Assembly: GCA_020636355.1 (NCBI GenBank)
Contig: JACJYB010000005.1
Span: 248,001-312,000 of the forward strand
Length of the DNA stretch: 64,000 bases
Source: Lewinellaceae bacterium
GTDB lineage: Bacteria; Bacteroidota; Bacteroidia; Chitinophagales; Saprospiraceae
Direction of reading: 5' to 3'
In this document: positions 30,301-38,841 of the stretch, in pieces
Position numbering within the stretch: the stretch's first letter is position 1
Layout: each line of letters opens with the position of its first letter
The notes under the pieces: model-generated
Database searches by the model: none
What the model saw: only the letters and a program-made list of their open reading frames with translations
Told to the model about the DNA's origin: nothing
Translations under genes and position numbers: made by a program

Positions 30301-30508
30301 CGGATGAAGTTTTTGTATAACCGTCAAAATGGTAGTAAGGGTAATTGACATCCATTTTCGCAACAGGATTAGGGTCACCAAATCCATAGGTTGGAATAGG
30401 CATAGACTCCACACGAATTGAAGCTTTTTGCGCCCACAATAGGGATAAACCGGATACGGTTATTCCCATTTGTATGAGGAGATATGCAATAAAGGTCTTG
30501 CCGTACAT
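27377..30508 (-). CDS. Secreted DUF5107 protein with TPR repeats
   Basis: An intact 1043-residue protein. Signal peptide ending LLWAQ. Residues ~25-410 form the DUF5107 part, similar to galactose-mutarotase-like sugar-binding folds: VVLENEYIKVYVAPQIGGKV, SGGIEFNFGSYGHT, NNADGSVSCFVG, SYRVG-like and YWSLARDGAIWVDLLTDPE. From ~470 to the end there are many tetratricopeptide-like helical hairpins (YHHARETLEQALAQDSTLVP, YEEARHWIRKAMAWNTYDGE, FRQALDFAKRALRYDGLNAT, NEEAEQVLEDLITEFPLFHL). Family members are common in carbohydrate-degrading Bacteroidota, and a role in glycan processing or binding is plausible. Monocistronic; divergent from the sigma-ClpP operon. Confidence 0.82.
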   Translation of the reverse strand: MYGKTFIAYLLIQMGITVSGLSLLWAQKASIRVESMPIPTYGFGDPNPVAKMDVNYPYYHFDGYTKTSSAQNWQIVVLENEYIKVYVAPQIGGKVLGAFIKSSGKDFVYYNPVVKFRNIASRGPWTSGGIEFNFGSYGHTVNTATPVDYLTTNNADGSVSCFVGAPNRTGHTYWQIEIRLPADQASFETNGTWHNENDLPVLSYHWSNAAFDVASDLQVNYPGTHEIFHDGLPGPYPVNEQAIDLSYYRNNDFGGSHSYHVLGQATDFYGAYYPSENWGMVHWSPFADKLGKKIWYWSLARDGAIWVDLLTDPELGKGQYTELQSGLGYNQTLPSHSPFIVEDFAPMATEQFREHWYPIQGMRGLTFANETGALFAQVENGKLNVQFSPVEEGDYPVALFIAGRKAVGETLHLKPMEVHSWSLDAENEDFTIDINQGGLHYATSEEKEKILSRPLDGFRSDAAFATYLWGLQQLRAKDYHHARETLEQALAQDSTLVPAMNALSELHLKQMRYEEARHWIRKAMAWNTYDGEANYLFGVLSKTTAKDYDALDGFSVAAKDPAFAMPANLQMAKIHYTRGNFRQALDFAKRALRYDGLNATGRWLEAKALHRLNRNEEAEQVLEDLITEFPLFHLARVELHIINSSHPGAGLLDKVVTNEFIADTYLELALSYAELGEIGQAMEIVKPYRDNPLVALHMDGWSKKLGQNTQSYQTAFLLAPTDYIFPFRPETAVQLDRMLAYNDHWKLHYYRALIAWYMDNPIVARRHFDLCGSSADNAAFYLTRFDFDESQTGGAESDLMRAFKLLPDWRSYTALLDFYLKAGDAAAALKWAEEAYQKFPKDFRLTPSIVQAFLLNNQFEKAYQLLEETTILPFEGAHYGKALWDQATLNLSLDALKKGKNNQAVSWADKSLMWPENLGIGKPHDPEERLSNYLLYRALAAQGDKSTESFARKVYEAGWDQDQPSVLDILNWRVANDFGWAVHPDWLQKLDDQKDRPLNQWITAIMGGETGPINNSTARLMNNIPASRRWQIALMTKLLTATR

Positions 30509-30661
30509 GAAATTGAAGTTTCACCCAAAATAGGCTTACTGGATCAGTTAACCAAGATCACGAATGCATTTGGCATTCAGTGACGTCAACTGTGTTCAGA
30601 TCATGCCAACAAAAAAAAAATTGGGCAAAAAGGGTGATATCCAGGTAACTTATGGCACCTA

Positions 30662-31216
30662 ATGAAAACGACACCAATGACTGATCTTTCAGACGTCGAT
30701 GGCAACCTGCAGCGAATGCTGCATTTTGAGACCTGTTATTTGGAAGTTTTTCCGGCATTTGCCGCTTTTGTTCATCAAAGGGGAGGACACCTGGAGGCGG
30801 CAAGGGAGGTATTCCAGGAAGCGCTGTTGATCTATTATGAGCGAATGGTCCTGCAAGCCTCCATCGAAGGCAACCATAAGTATCTTTATGGCATTTGCCG
30901 ACATGTTTGGCGAAGAAAAAACCGCCATTCCGGCACCCATCTCTCGGAACTCACTTCCTCTGAAATCGCAGATACGGACGGACCCTATGAGGAACCTTCC
31001 AGCCATAAGTTGAAAGCCCTTCTTTCCCGTGTTGGAGAGCGCTGCATGGAATTATTGACTTCCTTTTATTACCACAACCAAACCATGCAGGAAATTGCAC
31101 ATGCCTTTGGATTCTCCGGTGAACGGTCTGCCACGGTTCAGAAATACAAATGTCTGGAAAAGGTCAGGGAGCATGTTAAAACTAAAAAAATGACCTATGA
31201 AGACTTCCTGGCGTAG
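30662..31216 (+). CDS. Sigma-70 family (ECF-like) sigma factor
   Basis: 184 residues. Region 2-like part: LEVFPAFAAFVHQRGGHLEA, AREVFQEALLIYYERMV and HKYLYGICRHVWRRKNR. Region 4-like part: LLSRVGERCMELLTSFYYHN, QTMQEIAHAFGFSGERSATV and QKYKCLEKVREHVKT. Residues between are acidic. Its stop overlaps the start region of the next ORF by 20 bases, so translation is coupled. First gene of a three-gene operon with an anti-sigma-like protein and a ClpP paralogue. Target genes unknown. Confidence 0.78.
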   Translation: MKTTPMTDLSDVDGNLQRMLHFETCYLEVFPAFAAFVHQRGGHLEAAREVFQEALLIYYERMVLQASIEGNHKYLYGICRHVWRRKNRHSGTHLSELTSSEIADTDGPYEEPSSHKLKALLSRVGERCMELLTSFYYHNQTMQEIAHAFGFSGERSATVQKYKCLEKVREHVKTKKMTYEDFLA

Positions 31217-31463
31217 ACTAAGGCAGATCGAAAAATTCCTTACCGGAGAGGTAACTCAAATGGACTCAGATCTTTTCCGTGCCCGGCTTGATCGGGATGA
31301 GGATCTTAAGTCAGACCTGTCGGTTCAGCGGCAGGCTTACCAGGTAATTCGGGATTATGCCAGAAAGCAGGTGCAGCAGGAAATTGCTGCAATCGATCAG
31401 CGCCTGTTCAATGGTGGTCAATCCCAGGAGTTCCAGCGACAGATTCACCGAATATTTTCCTGA
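31197..31463 (+). CDS. Short soluble anti-sigma-like protein
   Basis: 88 residues, no membrane segment. LRQIEKFLTGEVTQMDSDLF followed by RARLDRDEDLKSDLSVQRQA and YQVIRDYARKQVQQEIAAI matches the helical N-terminal module of Bacteroidota anti-sigma factors ('IExYLxGxLs...F...L..D..l...v'). Membrane-bound relatives carry a helix and periplasmic domain here absent. Sits between the sigma factor and a ClpP-like protease (24-base gap), so it may be a cytoplasmic antagonist removed by proteolysis; this is inference. Confidence 0.55.
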   Translation: MKTSWRRLRQIEKFLTGEVTQMDSDLFRARLDRDEDLKSDLSVQRQAYQVIRDYARKQVQQEIAAIDQRLFNGGQSQEFQRQIHRIFS

Positions 31464-31487
31464 TTTCTTAACCAGTTCACTCCATTT

Positions 31488-32138
31488 ATGAAAACATCAT
31501 CGGTAATCCCGATGGTCATTGACCATATGGGATCGGTCGAACGCGTCTTCGACATTTACAGCTTATTGTTAAAGGAGAGAATCATTTTCCTCGGTTCGGG
31601 GATTGATGATCAGATTGCCAATGTGATGGTCGCTCAGCTTTTGTATCTAAATAGTCAGGATCCAACACGCCAAATCGACCTTTACATCAATAGTCCCGGG
31701 GGCTTGGTTTATGGGGGCATGGCTATCTACGATGCCATGCAAATGATATCTGCTCCGGTTGCCACCTATGCGGTTGGCTTTACCGGAAGCATGGCAACCG
31801 TATTGCTTTCTGCCGGGCATCCGGGCAGGCGATATGCTTTACCTCAGGCCACCATTCACATGCATCCTACCGGAGGAGGCTCCAAAGGGTACACCGAAGA
31901 TGTACGGATAGCCACCCGGGAGCAGGAACGATTACAAGCCCAGTTGTTCCATTTGATGGGAAAACACTGTGGTCACCAGGGTTCCGAGATCGAGCAATAT
32001 TTTCTCAGAGATCGCTACCTCAATGCCATTGAAGCAAAAGAATATGGCCTGGTGGATGAAGTCCTCGGCGATGTTTCCAACCTTGTTTTTATTGAACCCA
32101 CGTTGCCGGTTTTCCGGTATCCACAGTCGCCGAGTTAA
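31488..32138 (+). CDS. ClpP-like serine protease (paralogue)
   Basis: 216 residues with full ClpP layout: FDIYSLLLKERIIFLGSGID, LYINSPGGLVYGGMAIYDAM, VGFTGSMATVLLSAG with nucleophile Ser101, LPQATIHMHPTGGG with His126, and LRDRYLNAIEAKEYGLVDEV with Asp175. Aligning from the LP dipeptide puts His126 exactly where ClpP has its catalytic His, although the following HQPLGG is replaced by HPTGGG, and the oxyanion region has TGSMA instead of AASMG. No clpX or trigger factor gene is adjacent, so it is probably not the main ClpP but a specialised copy. It ends four bases into the convergent sulfatase gene. Confidence 0.85.
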   Translation: MKTSSVIPMVIDHMGSVERVFDIYSLLLKERIIFLGSGIDDQIANVMVAQLLYLNSQDPTRQIDLYINSPGGLVYGGMAIYDAMQMISAPVATYAVGFTGSMATVLLSAGHPGRRYALPQATIHMHPTGGGSKGYTEDVRIATREQERLQAQLFHLMGKHCGHQGSEIEQYFLRDRYLNAIEAKEYGLVDEVLGDVSNLVFIEPTLPVFRYPQSPS

Positions 32139-33832
32139 TGGGAGGAGGTCACCACCGGGCTTGGCTTGAATCCGATGCGGTGGGCGATGACTTCCCAGGG
32201 ACCGTTCTGTGCGTCCAGGGGATGCAGGTAAGGCATCCAGGGGCCCGTGGTATCCTTCTTCCGGTAACCTACCTGTGCGCCAGCCGTGGTGCAGGTGATC
32301 GTCCAGCCTTCATCAGTCAATACCAATTCAGGAGTTGCCGTAACCGGTTGAATTCTGCCAGGCCAGAAACGCTCCAGCAATTCGCCTTCGGGGAGGAGTC
32401 CCAAATCACCATAGGCAACCTGCCAATTGTTCCAGGCTGAACGCATTTCTGCCAGCTTCCCGGCATACGCAGTGTCCATGGCCAGATTATGGAATTCATA
32501 TGGATCCAGTCTGGTATCAAATAATTCTTCTCGCGGTTTTGAGGTCCGGAACCATTGTGCCTGCCATTCATTCAATGTCACTGCATCCCGGCCATGAAGC
32601 AGGGACTTCATGCTGTTCATATTTTCACGGTAAGCTACCGGCAGGTAATAGCCCTTTTCAGGCATCAGATTAAGGAGGTATTTATACCGGTCATCCCTTA
32701 CGGCACGGATGCGGTCGTATTCAGAATCAAACCGGTCGGAGGCGGCATAAATATATTTTCGGGGTGCGGCTTGATAGCTGCCATCAAAAGCCTGCCCCTG
32801 GATCCAGGCGGGAGGCTGAACACCAGCCCATGAGAAAGCAGTTGGTGCCAGGTCCACAAAACTGATCAGCTGGCTGTCGATGGTACCGGCACCATGCTTA
32901 TCCGGATAACGGATGATCATAGGCACCCGGATCCCACTATCGTAGAGTAAACGCTTCTCTCTCGGAAGCGGTCCACCGTGATCTGAATACCACACCACGA
33001 TGGTCTGATCGAGTAGTCCATCACTTTCTAGTTGGTCCAGGATAACACCTACCTGCTTATCCATCTCGATGATATTCGAATAATTCCGGCGGATATCAAC
33101 CCGGGTTAAAGAGTCATCTACAAGATAAGGAGGAACCTTTACCGGCATGTCTTCCGGAACATTCCAATACCAATCCGCCGAATCCACATCGCCCTGATAT
33201 TTAGACCCGTCGGTAGCTGGATCACCTGGAAAATTTCCATTGTATCGCAATACCGACCGGTGGTAGGGTCCAAAAATCTGGCTTTCATGGGTCACGTCGA
33301 AATTAAACACAGCAAAAAATGGTTGCCCTTCGCCCCGGTTTCTCCAGTGGGCAAAATTGCTGTTTTCATCCCAGGCGGTCTCCGTCGGTACAAATTGATA
33401 ATCTGTCTTACTGTTATTGGCACAGTAATAACCATTTTCCCGCAATATCTGGCTCATCATCTTTACCTCTGGAGGTGGCACACATTCATACAATTTTAAT
33501 CCTAGTCCTTCCAGGTATTGTTTGTTCCATTGGACCCGCATGTGGTTGGCGCCTATACTGGCAGGGTACATACCGGTACAGATGGCAGCACGGCTGGGCG
33601 CACAGACACCATTCACAGAAAAAAAACGATTATATCGGACTCCTTCTGCTGCCAGCCTGGATAAGTTGGGCGTTTTTACAGTTGAGTCTCCAAACGAAGG
33701 AAGATATGGACTAAGATCTTCAGCGACCAACCACACAATATTAGGCCTGGTAGGAGTTTGTGGTTCTTTCAAAGCGCTTTGGCAGTGCAAAAAGAATGCA
33801 ATCAACCCGAACAGATACAGCATTTGACGCAT
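32135..33832 (-). CDS. Sulfatase lipoprotein (formylglycine type)
   Basis: Alkaline-phosphatase superfamily sulfatase, intact. Start at 33832 gives a lipoprotein signal (MLYLFGLIAFFLHC); an ATG at 33865 adds 11 residues. Motifs: RPNIVWLVAEDLSPYLPSFG (metal Asp), NGVCAPSRAAICTGMYPA with the CxPSR sequence whose Cys becomes formylglycine, TIVVWYSDHGGPLPREKRLL (metal-binding Asp-His) and RVPMIIRYPDKHG. Similar in style to N-sulfoglucosamine-type exo-sulfatases. Its location beside other secreted glycan-directed proteins fits use of sulfated polysaccharides. An anaerobic or FGE-type maturase must exist elsewhere. Confidence 0.88.
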   Translation of the reverse strand: MRQMLYLFGLIAFFLHCQSALKEPQTPTRPNIVWLVAEDLSPYLPSFGDSTVKTPNLSRLAAEGVRYNRFFSVNGVCAPSRAAICTGMYPASIGANHMRVQWNKQYLEGLGLKLYECVPPPEVKMMSQILRENGYYCANNSKTDYQFVPTETAWDENSNFAHWRNRGEGQPFFAVFNFDVTHESQIFGPYHRSVLRYNGNFPGDPATDGSKYQGDVDSADWYWNVPEDMPVKVPPYLVDDSLTRVDIRRNYSNIIEMDKQVGVILDQLESDGLLDQTIVVWYSDHGGPLPREKRLLYDSGIRVPMIIRYPDKHGAGTIDSQLISFVDLAPTAFSWAGVQPPAWIQGQAFDGSYQAAPRKYIYAASDRFDSEYDRIRAVRDDRYKYLLNLMPEKGYYLPVAYRENMNSMKSLLHGRDAVTLNEWQAQWFRTSKPREELFDTRLDPYEFHNLAMDTAYAGKLAEMRSAWNNWQVAYGDLGLLPEGELLERFWPGRIQPVTATPELVLTDEGWTITCTTAGAQVGYRKKDTTGPWMPYLHPLDAQNGPWEVIAHRIGFKPSPVVTSSH

Positions 33833-33865
33833 GATACTCCGCGATGTTTTATGTAATGTAAGCAT

Positions 33866-34346
33866 AATGTGATTAATTCCGGGCGACGTTAAAATGTCCA
33901 GCTTTTCTGCCTCATAGTATAATAAAGCAACAGCATTCCCAGTTAGTATCCCATAATCACCACTTCAAGCATCTGTCCACAGGCAATGTGCCGGGTTATT
34001 AATTAATGCTTGGGTAACATTGTCTTAATCTTCGCGAATTAATCTTGTACCATTAAAATCTCCCCAAGGATAAGGCATACGGCGTTTGGGCGCCTCTGAA
34101 CTTTGAATTGGTCGAACGATAAATATAAAACACTATGTTATACACCGGTTTATACGTTCTTTCTCTCGGTTTTGTCATTTTCATCCGTTCCAGAGTCAAT
34201 CGTCCCAGAAATGTGCTCTGAACAAAACGACATCCAAAACTGCTAATGGCTGATTCCTCTAGACCAAACAGAAATCATACGGCTAATTACCGATCAGCCA
34301 CTCCTCCCGGGAGAATTCGAATTACCAAAAAAATAGTCCTTATTTA
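33866..34346. other. Intergenic, no gene seen
   Basis: About 480 bases between two minus-strand genes. No convincing ORF, terminator hairpin, riboswitch or TAnnTTTG promoter was found. Confidence 0.4.
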
Positions 34347-36861
34347 TCAGGGTCTTACTTCCTGACCGAGCGCTATGAGATTAGCAAACAGCCGGTAAGC
34401 TCCAGGAACTCCCGCTGGTAATTCCCGGAAAAAGACAATCCGGTATACACAAAATATCCTTTGCCATAAGGGGCTACCAATAAAGCCCCATCGGTCGCAT
34501 TATTATCTCCGGAATCCTTAAACCGCAAGATGGGTGTATATGCCTTATCCCATTCTGAAGGAAAATACAAACCTCTTTCCTGAACCCATCCGTCAAAATC
34601 GGCCATCGTTATTTGATTTGGAACATTAAGCACCGGATGCTCCGGCGCCAAAAACTGTGGTTTAGCATCCTCTTCGGTAATCCGGTCATGACTCAACGTA
34701 AGCGGGTAAGGTCCATATTCATTGACCTTCAGACCACTGGTCGTATTGTATTGAACAATAAGGGTTCCGCCATTATTGACATATTGGAACAGTTCTGGCA
34801 TTTGAAATGCCAGTTTATCGACGGTGTTGTAGGCACGGATGCCCAGAATTGCAGCATCGTAGTTGCTCAGAAGATTGTGATCAATCTGATTTTCACTGAT
34901 TGTCGTAATGGAATATCCAAGTTGCTCCAGGTATTTGGGCACTTCATCGCCCGCTCCCATAATGTAGGCGATGCGTTGTCCAATGCGATGCGCATCCATC
35001 CGAACCAGCCGGGCTACTGAAGGTTGCGTCACGGTTTGGGTAGGAATATGGTCATAGCTGATTTGTTGCCAGCTCCGGGCATACCGGTCTTCACCGATCA
35101 TCACATAAGCTTCAACTTCATCGACGACCGGATGGTCAGGCGGTGTAACCAGAAACTTAAACCGTGCTTCCCCACCCTTGCGTTCGATGGTGAAGGGTTG
35201 TTCCACCGGGTCCACCCTCCAGCCGTCCGGCACGGAAAGTCCCACGTTCCCGGATAAGTTCGGTGCTCCGGCCTTAACCGTCACCTCAATATCTTTGGCA
35301 TGATCATCTGGAAAAATGACGGCAGGCTCCTGCAGGTTAACATAGGCTGGGGCTATGATCTCAAAAGGTTGATATACTTCAGCTTTTACAGGATCGCGAT
35401 GCTTGTGCACAATCGTCTTTTCGATAGCCCAGTCCTGACCGGCCAGATTCATGTGAAATACTACACGGAACAAATGTGGCGTTTCGGGTAGACCGATAAG
35501 CATGGTATCTTTTACCTGATAACGGCCAACCAGTGGTTCCTCATTGAGCCAATATGGATTGGTGGCGAGCAGCTCATCAGGAATGTCCACGTTCCAATTC
35601 ATCGTAAAATCCTGGTTATTTTTCAACTGAAGGGATAAAGTACTATCTGCTCCATTAGGCTGAATTTCAATTCCTTTGAGGATCAGTGGGGCATTGCTGC
35701 GGTTGATGGCTTCAATCGATAGACTTACAGGTGTCCCCGGCACTCCGCTGTCATCACCGGTCGTCGCTTCCAGGAACAGTCCCATACAAGCCGATAATAT
35801 GCGGTCTATTTCGGTCAATTTCCGAGTCTTGTAATAATGATCCGGTAATCGTTGTATGGCTTGTCTCAAATCCAGAAGTGCTGAAACCGAACCTGCAGGG
35901 TTGGTCGGATCAAATTGTTTTAATAACGCTTCCACCATAGGCTGAATCGATGCTCCACCAGGTACTCGAGACCAGGTGGTGTTGATTCCACTCATAAAGT
36001 CATCGCCCTGAGGTGCATCTCCCTTAACCAGTTCCAGGTATTCATCCTGCTCGCCGCGGCTCCCCATAACGCCAAATCCCTGGCATTTGTGCATGCTTCT
36101 GCTGGCAGCAGAAATCTCGGTATTGGAGAGTCCCCGCAGAGGATAATAGACTCCAATATCCACCTGACTCAGATCTTTATCCTTTGCTGCTGCTTCCATC
36201 GCTTCCCGGCTTCCGTAAAACCACCAGGAAGTATTCCAGAATACCCGCTGTGGTTGCCACACACTGGTATACTTTAACTGTTTGGGAAACTGATGTTTAT
36301 CGCCCACCTTATCGAATGCTTCAACGCTCAACATGGCTGAGGCCGTATGATGTCCATGATTGGGTCGTTCCGTTGAGTTTGAAAACCGGTTGATCACCAC
36401 GTCTGGTTTCACATTTCGCCAGGCCCAGATGACATCATTCAGGATTTCATCATGCCCCCAAATACGGAATGTTTCCTGCGGGTTCTTGGAATATCCAAAG
36501 TCATTGGCGCGGGTGAATCGCTGGTTTCCCCCGTCGATACGCCGTGCGGCAAGCAGTTCCTGCGTCCTGATGACACCCAATCCTCCCGGATTTCAGGACC
36601 AATCAGATTTTGACCGCCATCGCCTCTCGTCATGGATAAATAATACACGTCATATTTCCGCTCGTTAGCCAGGTAGGCAATCAGACTGGTATTTTCATCA
36701 TCCGGATGGGCTGCCTGATAGACGACCGTTCCCAGCACGCCTAATTTTTCCATCATGCCATAGATGTCTCCGCTGGAATATCGCTTGGGAGCCTGAGCGC
36801 TCACCGAAGTGATCACCACAGCGAGGCAAAGGATTAAGGTTATTTTCCTGTATGCATTCAT
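34347..36861 (-). CDS. Large secreted PIG-L family deacetylase (two frameshifts)
   Basis: About 835 residues. Signal peptide MNAYRKITLILCLAVVITSV SAQ, then a PIG-L/LmbE zinc deacetylase domain: VVYQAAHPDDENTSLIAYLA (HPDDE metal motif), YYLSMTRGDGGQN, GVIRTQELLAARRIDGGNQR and NRFSNSTERPNHGHHTASAM with the later His. Long beta-rich middle follows (SLSIEAINRSNAPLILKGIE, KAGAPNLSGNVGLSVPDGW), then a glutamine-amidotransferase-like C-terminal domain (VPKYLEQLGYSITTISENQI, YDAAILGIRAYNTVDKLAF, NNGGTLIVQYNTT). Breaks near 36575 and 34395; restored C-terminus reads GAYRLFANLIALGQEVRP. Family members remove N-acetyl groups from GlcNAc-type sugars; the substrate here is unknown. Confidence 0.8.
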
Positions 36862-36884
36862 AGTGTTGCGATGTTGAGGCTAAA

Positions 36885-36892
36885 CAAATGTA
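36885..36892 (-). promoter_or_regulatory. Putative -7 element of the PIG-L gene promoter
   Basis: Minus strand TACATTTG is a full TAnnTTTG match 24 bases before the start codon. No good TTG is found at the -33 distance. Confidence 0.45.
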
Positions 36893-37111
36893 CCGCAATT
36901 CGATAATTATATTTAATCGTACCTGGCAATTGCCTCTTTCTTAACATAGCTTTAACCATGCACTGAAGTCAGTGGGGCAGGATTCCAGTATTCATCGAAA
37001 AATGTAATCAATCTTTAAGTATTTCAGTATATTATGCATTATTATTGATGAATATATTGGAGCTGTTTCCTTGATTGAGCTTGGGTAAGCGTTACCGTGA
37101 AAGTCCATTAA

Positions 37112-37525
37112 ATGGATAAAGATCATACCGGCACAAAGACATTTGAATGGGTTGACCTCCATGAATGCCATAATGTGGTTACTCTGGATTTGATCAAACA
37201 CGCACTGGAACACGCCAACATACCCTACCGTATCCTTTTTGAAAATAGCCTGCGGATGGGTAACGCCGTCATCATGGGGTACCAGGGAGCGATGGTACAA
37301 GTAGATGTTTACGATTGGTATGAAGCAGAAGAATTACTCCATGCACTTCATTTGCTGGAGGAAAAACCATACGGCAAGGAAATAAACCCTTTTGTTCAAT
37401 TTACTGACAAGATAACGCGGAATATTCCCTTCTTCAACCGATTACAAATACCCTATCGTTTACTCATCCTGGCAGCATGTTTCTTTATTCTTCTCTATCT
37501 GACCCTGGTTTTCCTATCTATATAA
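37112..37525 (+). CDS. DUF2007-type protein with C-terminal membrane helix
   Basis: 137 residues. The N-terminal part WVDLHECHNVVTLDLIKHAL, EHANIPYRILFENSLRMGNA and VQVDVYDWYEAEELLHALHL matches the small beta-alpha DUF2007 ('putative signal transducing') domain. A C-terminal helix LLILAACFFILLYLTLVFLS anchors it in the membrane. Function unknown. Downstream MFS gene is on the same strand after 86 bases. Confidence 0.65.
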   Translation: MDKDHTGTKTFEWVDLHECHNVVTLDLIKHALEHANIPYRILFENSLRMGNAVIMGYQGAMVQVDVYDWYEAEELLHALHLLEEKPYGKEINPFVQFTDKITRNIPFFNRLQIPYRLLILAACFFILLYLTLVFLSI

Positions 37526-37611
37526 ATCCATAAATTATGGTCAGCAAAAGAACTGAATTACAAAAGGTTATTCGGATGCAATTATTCCTTCGATTGTAGT
37601 AATTTTCGGTT

Positions 37612-38811
37612 ATGGAGGTAACAGACAAGCCGGCTCACTTACGTAGCATCCTGATTCGCATTGTCGTTGCCCAATTTTTATGTACTTCGCTTTGGTTTGC
37701 TGGAAATGCGGTACTATCCGGATTGACCACGGATTTTAACCTGGGTAACAAAGCGTTAGGTCATCTGACTTCAGCGGTTCAGTTAGGGTTCATTTGTGGC
37801 ACCCTGGTCTTTGCGATTTTGACCATAGCTGACCGATACTCGCCCTCCCGCGTATTTTTTTGTTTGTGCGACTGCCGGAGCGTTGACAAATGCATTGATC
37901 ACTACCGGACAACAAAATCTTTTCACCCTCTCCGTATTGCGGTTTGCAACTGGATTTTGCCTGGCTGGAATCTATCCGGTAGGTATGAAAATTGCAGCAG
38001 ATTATTTTGAAAAAGGACTAGGCAAAGCACTTGGCTTCCTGGTCGGCGCGCTGGTTTTGGGAACAGCTTTTCCCCATGCCATCCGGCAATTTTCAGGAGG
38101 TTTGCCCTGGAAGGTGGTCTTTTTATCCACCTCTGCCCTTGCACTGCTAGGGGGACTGATTATCCGGTACACTGTTCCGGATGGACCCTATCGGAAACGA
38201 GCGGACAAACTACACTGGAATGCGGTATTTACGGTATTTAAAGGCACCAGGTTTCGAAGTGCTGCCTTCGGTTACTTCGGTCACATGTGGGAACTCTACA
38301 CGTTCTGGGCGTTTGTCCCGGTGATTCTGTTAGCGCATCAAAATGCATTTAACTACTCGCTGCCTACATCAGGAACCGCCTTTGCCATCATTGGCATCGG
38401 CAGTCTCTCCTGCATCGCCGGCGGGTTGTGGTCCCAATCCATCGGTCCTAATAAAGTAGCTGCCCGGGCATTAGCTGCCTCAGGCATTTGTTGCCTGACC
38501 TCACCGCTCGTATTAAACCAATCAAATCCTACCCTGCTGATTTGTTTTCTATTATTTTGGGGATCGTAGTCATTGCAGATTCGCCTATGTTCTCTACTCT
38601 CGTGGCGACCAATGCACCACAACAATCCAGAGCTACCGCATTGACCATAGTAAATTGCGTTGGTTTTTCGATTACAATCCTTAGTATTGAATTATTAACG
38701 CAATTAGCTTCCACCTGGGACTGGAAATGGATATACATGATCCTGGCCCTGGGTCCCTTACTGGGCTTATGGGCTTTGCGAAATGATGCGACAGAACGTA
38801 TTAAACCATAA
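37612..38811 (+). CDS. MFS transporter (frameshifted)
   Basis: About 400 residues, twelve predicted membrane helices: LRSILIRIVVAQFLCTSLWF, FRFATGFCLAGIYPVGMKIA-like LRFATGFCLAGIYPVGMK, LGKALGFLVGALVLGTAFPH, a central charged loop (RYTVPDGPYRKRADK), GYFGHMWELYTFWAFVPVIL, GTAFAIIGIGSLSCIAGGLW and SRATALTIVNCVGFSITILS. Breaks near 37862 (a seven-T run) and 38560. The family pumps or imports small molecules by proton coupling; no substrate can be assigned. Confidence 0.8.
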
Positions 38812-38841
38812 CCTTTCACAAAGCTTCAACTGTCATTTAGG

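Noticed and set aside
31848..31880. Apparent loss of the catalytic His in the ClpP paralogue (MHP instead of HQP)
   Set aside because: Aligning without gaps from the preceding LP dipeptide to the following GG places His126 on the catalytic position; only the neighbouring residues differ.
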